Shown: positions 63,293 through 64,000 of the stretch, one piece after another | Layout: every line of letters starts with the position of its first letter | Numbering within the stretch: position 1 is the stretch's first letter | Assembly (NCBI GenBank): GCA_033558025.1 | Contig: JAUCEF010000002.1 | Coordinates: forward strand, 1,488,001 to 1,552,000 | Length of the DNA stretch: 64,000 nucleotides | Direction of reading: 5' to 3' | Source: Phytophthora sp. 'mugwort' | Lineage: Eukaryota; Oomycota; Peronosporomycetes; Peronosporales; Peronosporaceae | Position numbers and translations under genes: made by a program | The notes under the pieces: generated by a model | What the model was told of the DNA's origin: nothing | The model's database searches: none | Seen by the model: the letters and a program-made list of their open reading frames with translations, nothing else

Positions 63293-64000
63293 TTCATCTT
63301 CTTGTCTTCTTCCTTGGCGTCAACGCAATACTTCAATTAGCTAAAGCTGCCAGGACGTTCGTCAGTGGACGCCATCCGAGCTGTTGGCGGCGGCACGGCT
63401 GTCTTCCCAGTCAGCGCATTTGCCTTCATCGGCGTTGGTACAGCTGACTTCCTTTCACCATCATATCTTTCTTTTCTCTCGAATATAAGAACTAAGCAAC
63501 CAAGATGCAGAGAAGGTCACACCAATCCACTCGGGTCGCGGAACCAGTTGTTGTCTAGGAACACGCTGAGATTCTCACTACTAAACGGTAAGAGTACCAC
63601 CAACAAGAGAACTCCCCCGTAAAGGTGAACGATTGTTGAAACAATTCCGGAAGACCAGGGACGATCTCTTATACCGGGTCAGCTGCAAGCGCCTTCCTAT
63701 ACCGATGATGGCTTCGGCACCTGCACCAGTAGCCACGTGGATGGTCTAGGATGCAATATAGCGCTTTTGCGCATACCCCTGCTGTCCTTCAAAAGGAGTT
63801 ACAGGCTGTCAGGTTTAGTACGGGGGTGCCGGGGTGTACCCTCCGCCGATAGCCAAATACACAGGTGAACACTCGGGCTCTATGAATATATATATATATA
63901 TAGATCGACACTATGTTGTCGCTCCCACACCCTCGGCCACTGCAATTCTTAGATTAGCAGATTTTAGGTTCAATGTCACTTAAGTACAGGCATCCCACGT
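63293..64000. other. No gene recognised to the window end
   Basis: Only a TA dinucleotide run (63886-63901) is notable. Confidence 0.35.

Overview
The window looks like oomycete nuclear DNA, most likely Phytophthora or a close relative. This is inferred from compact 60-110 bp introns, from a Myb/SANT-like protein that resembles DUF6818 proteins of oomycetes, and from the mixture of MULE, pogo, piggyBac, Harbinger, Helitron and chromovirus relics. It has not been confirmed by any search.

Positions 1-4312 are ordinary gene-dense sequence. The end of a LEO1 gene (Paf1 complex; one 79 bp intron) is followed after 187 bp by an intact 947-codon REX-type RNA exonuclease gene, both on the plus strand. 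From about 5.2 kb to the end I see no convincing host gene; nearly everything recognisable is transposon-derived and decayed, so the window crosses from a gene-dense block into a repeat-rich block.

Relics in order: a tRNA-Phe 5' half between 18 bp direct repeats (5.2 kb); MULE-1, minus strand, with a Ulp1/C48 protease remnant (5.4-9.5 kb); pogo-1 with terminal repeats (10.4-12.0 kb); a five-intron piggyBac gene whose introns share a palindrome (13.1-15.5 kb); the first of four copies of a ~375 bp repeat with a tRNA-like Pol III module (15.9 kb; others at 20.1, 33.4 and 37.7 kb); pogo-2 (16.3-17.2 kb); a Helitron tail (19.6-19.9 kb); tRNA-Leu(UAA) (21.7 kb); a Tc1/mariner element with ~95 bp terminal repeats (21.8-23.1 kb); a pogo-3 fragment (24 kb); piggyBac-2 split by an inverted-repeat element (25.4-27.0 kb); Harbinger-1 (27.6-28.8 kb); a DUF6818-like Myb relic (29.0-30.4 kb); a Helitron tail made of a hairpin array (31.7-32.0 kb); a Helitron helicase piece (33.8-34.4 kb); a second tRNA-Leu(UAA) with duplicated flank (36.1 kb); a chimera of carboxypeptidase and aminotransferase fragments (36.6-36.9 kb); Harbinger-2 with a Myb-like partner gene, interrupted by a repeat copy (37.1-40.4 kb); another Helitron tail (41.7 kb); then a Helitron (42.3 to about 53 kb) split by a complete Gypsy chromovirus (45,007-52,254) with a 5 bp target duplication, the Gypsy itself holding a tRNA-Met-like sequence; MULE-2, also with a Ulp1 domain (53.3-57.4 kb); pogo-4 (57.7-58.2 kb); a hAT fragment (59.4-60.2 kb); and piggyBac-3 (60.4-61.0 kb). 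The last 3 kb holds nothing I recognise.

The observations most worth following are the two MULE relics with the same transposase-SWIM-Ulp1 order, the repeat family with an internal tRNA-like module, the shared palindrome in four introns of one transposase gene, the Helitron tail made of hairpins with changing stems and a near-constant loop, the retro-inserted tRNA half, and the captured-gene chimera. No CRISPR array, rRNA gene or clear effector gene was found.
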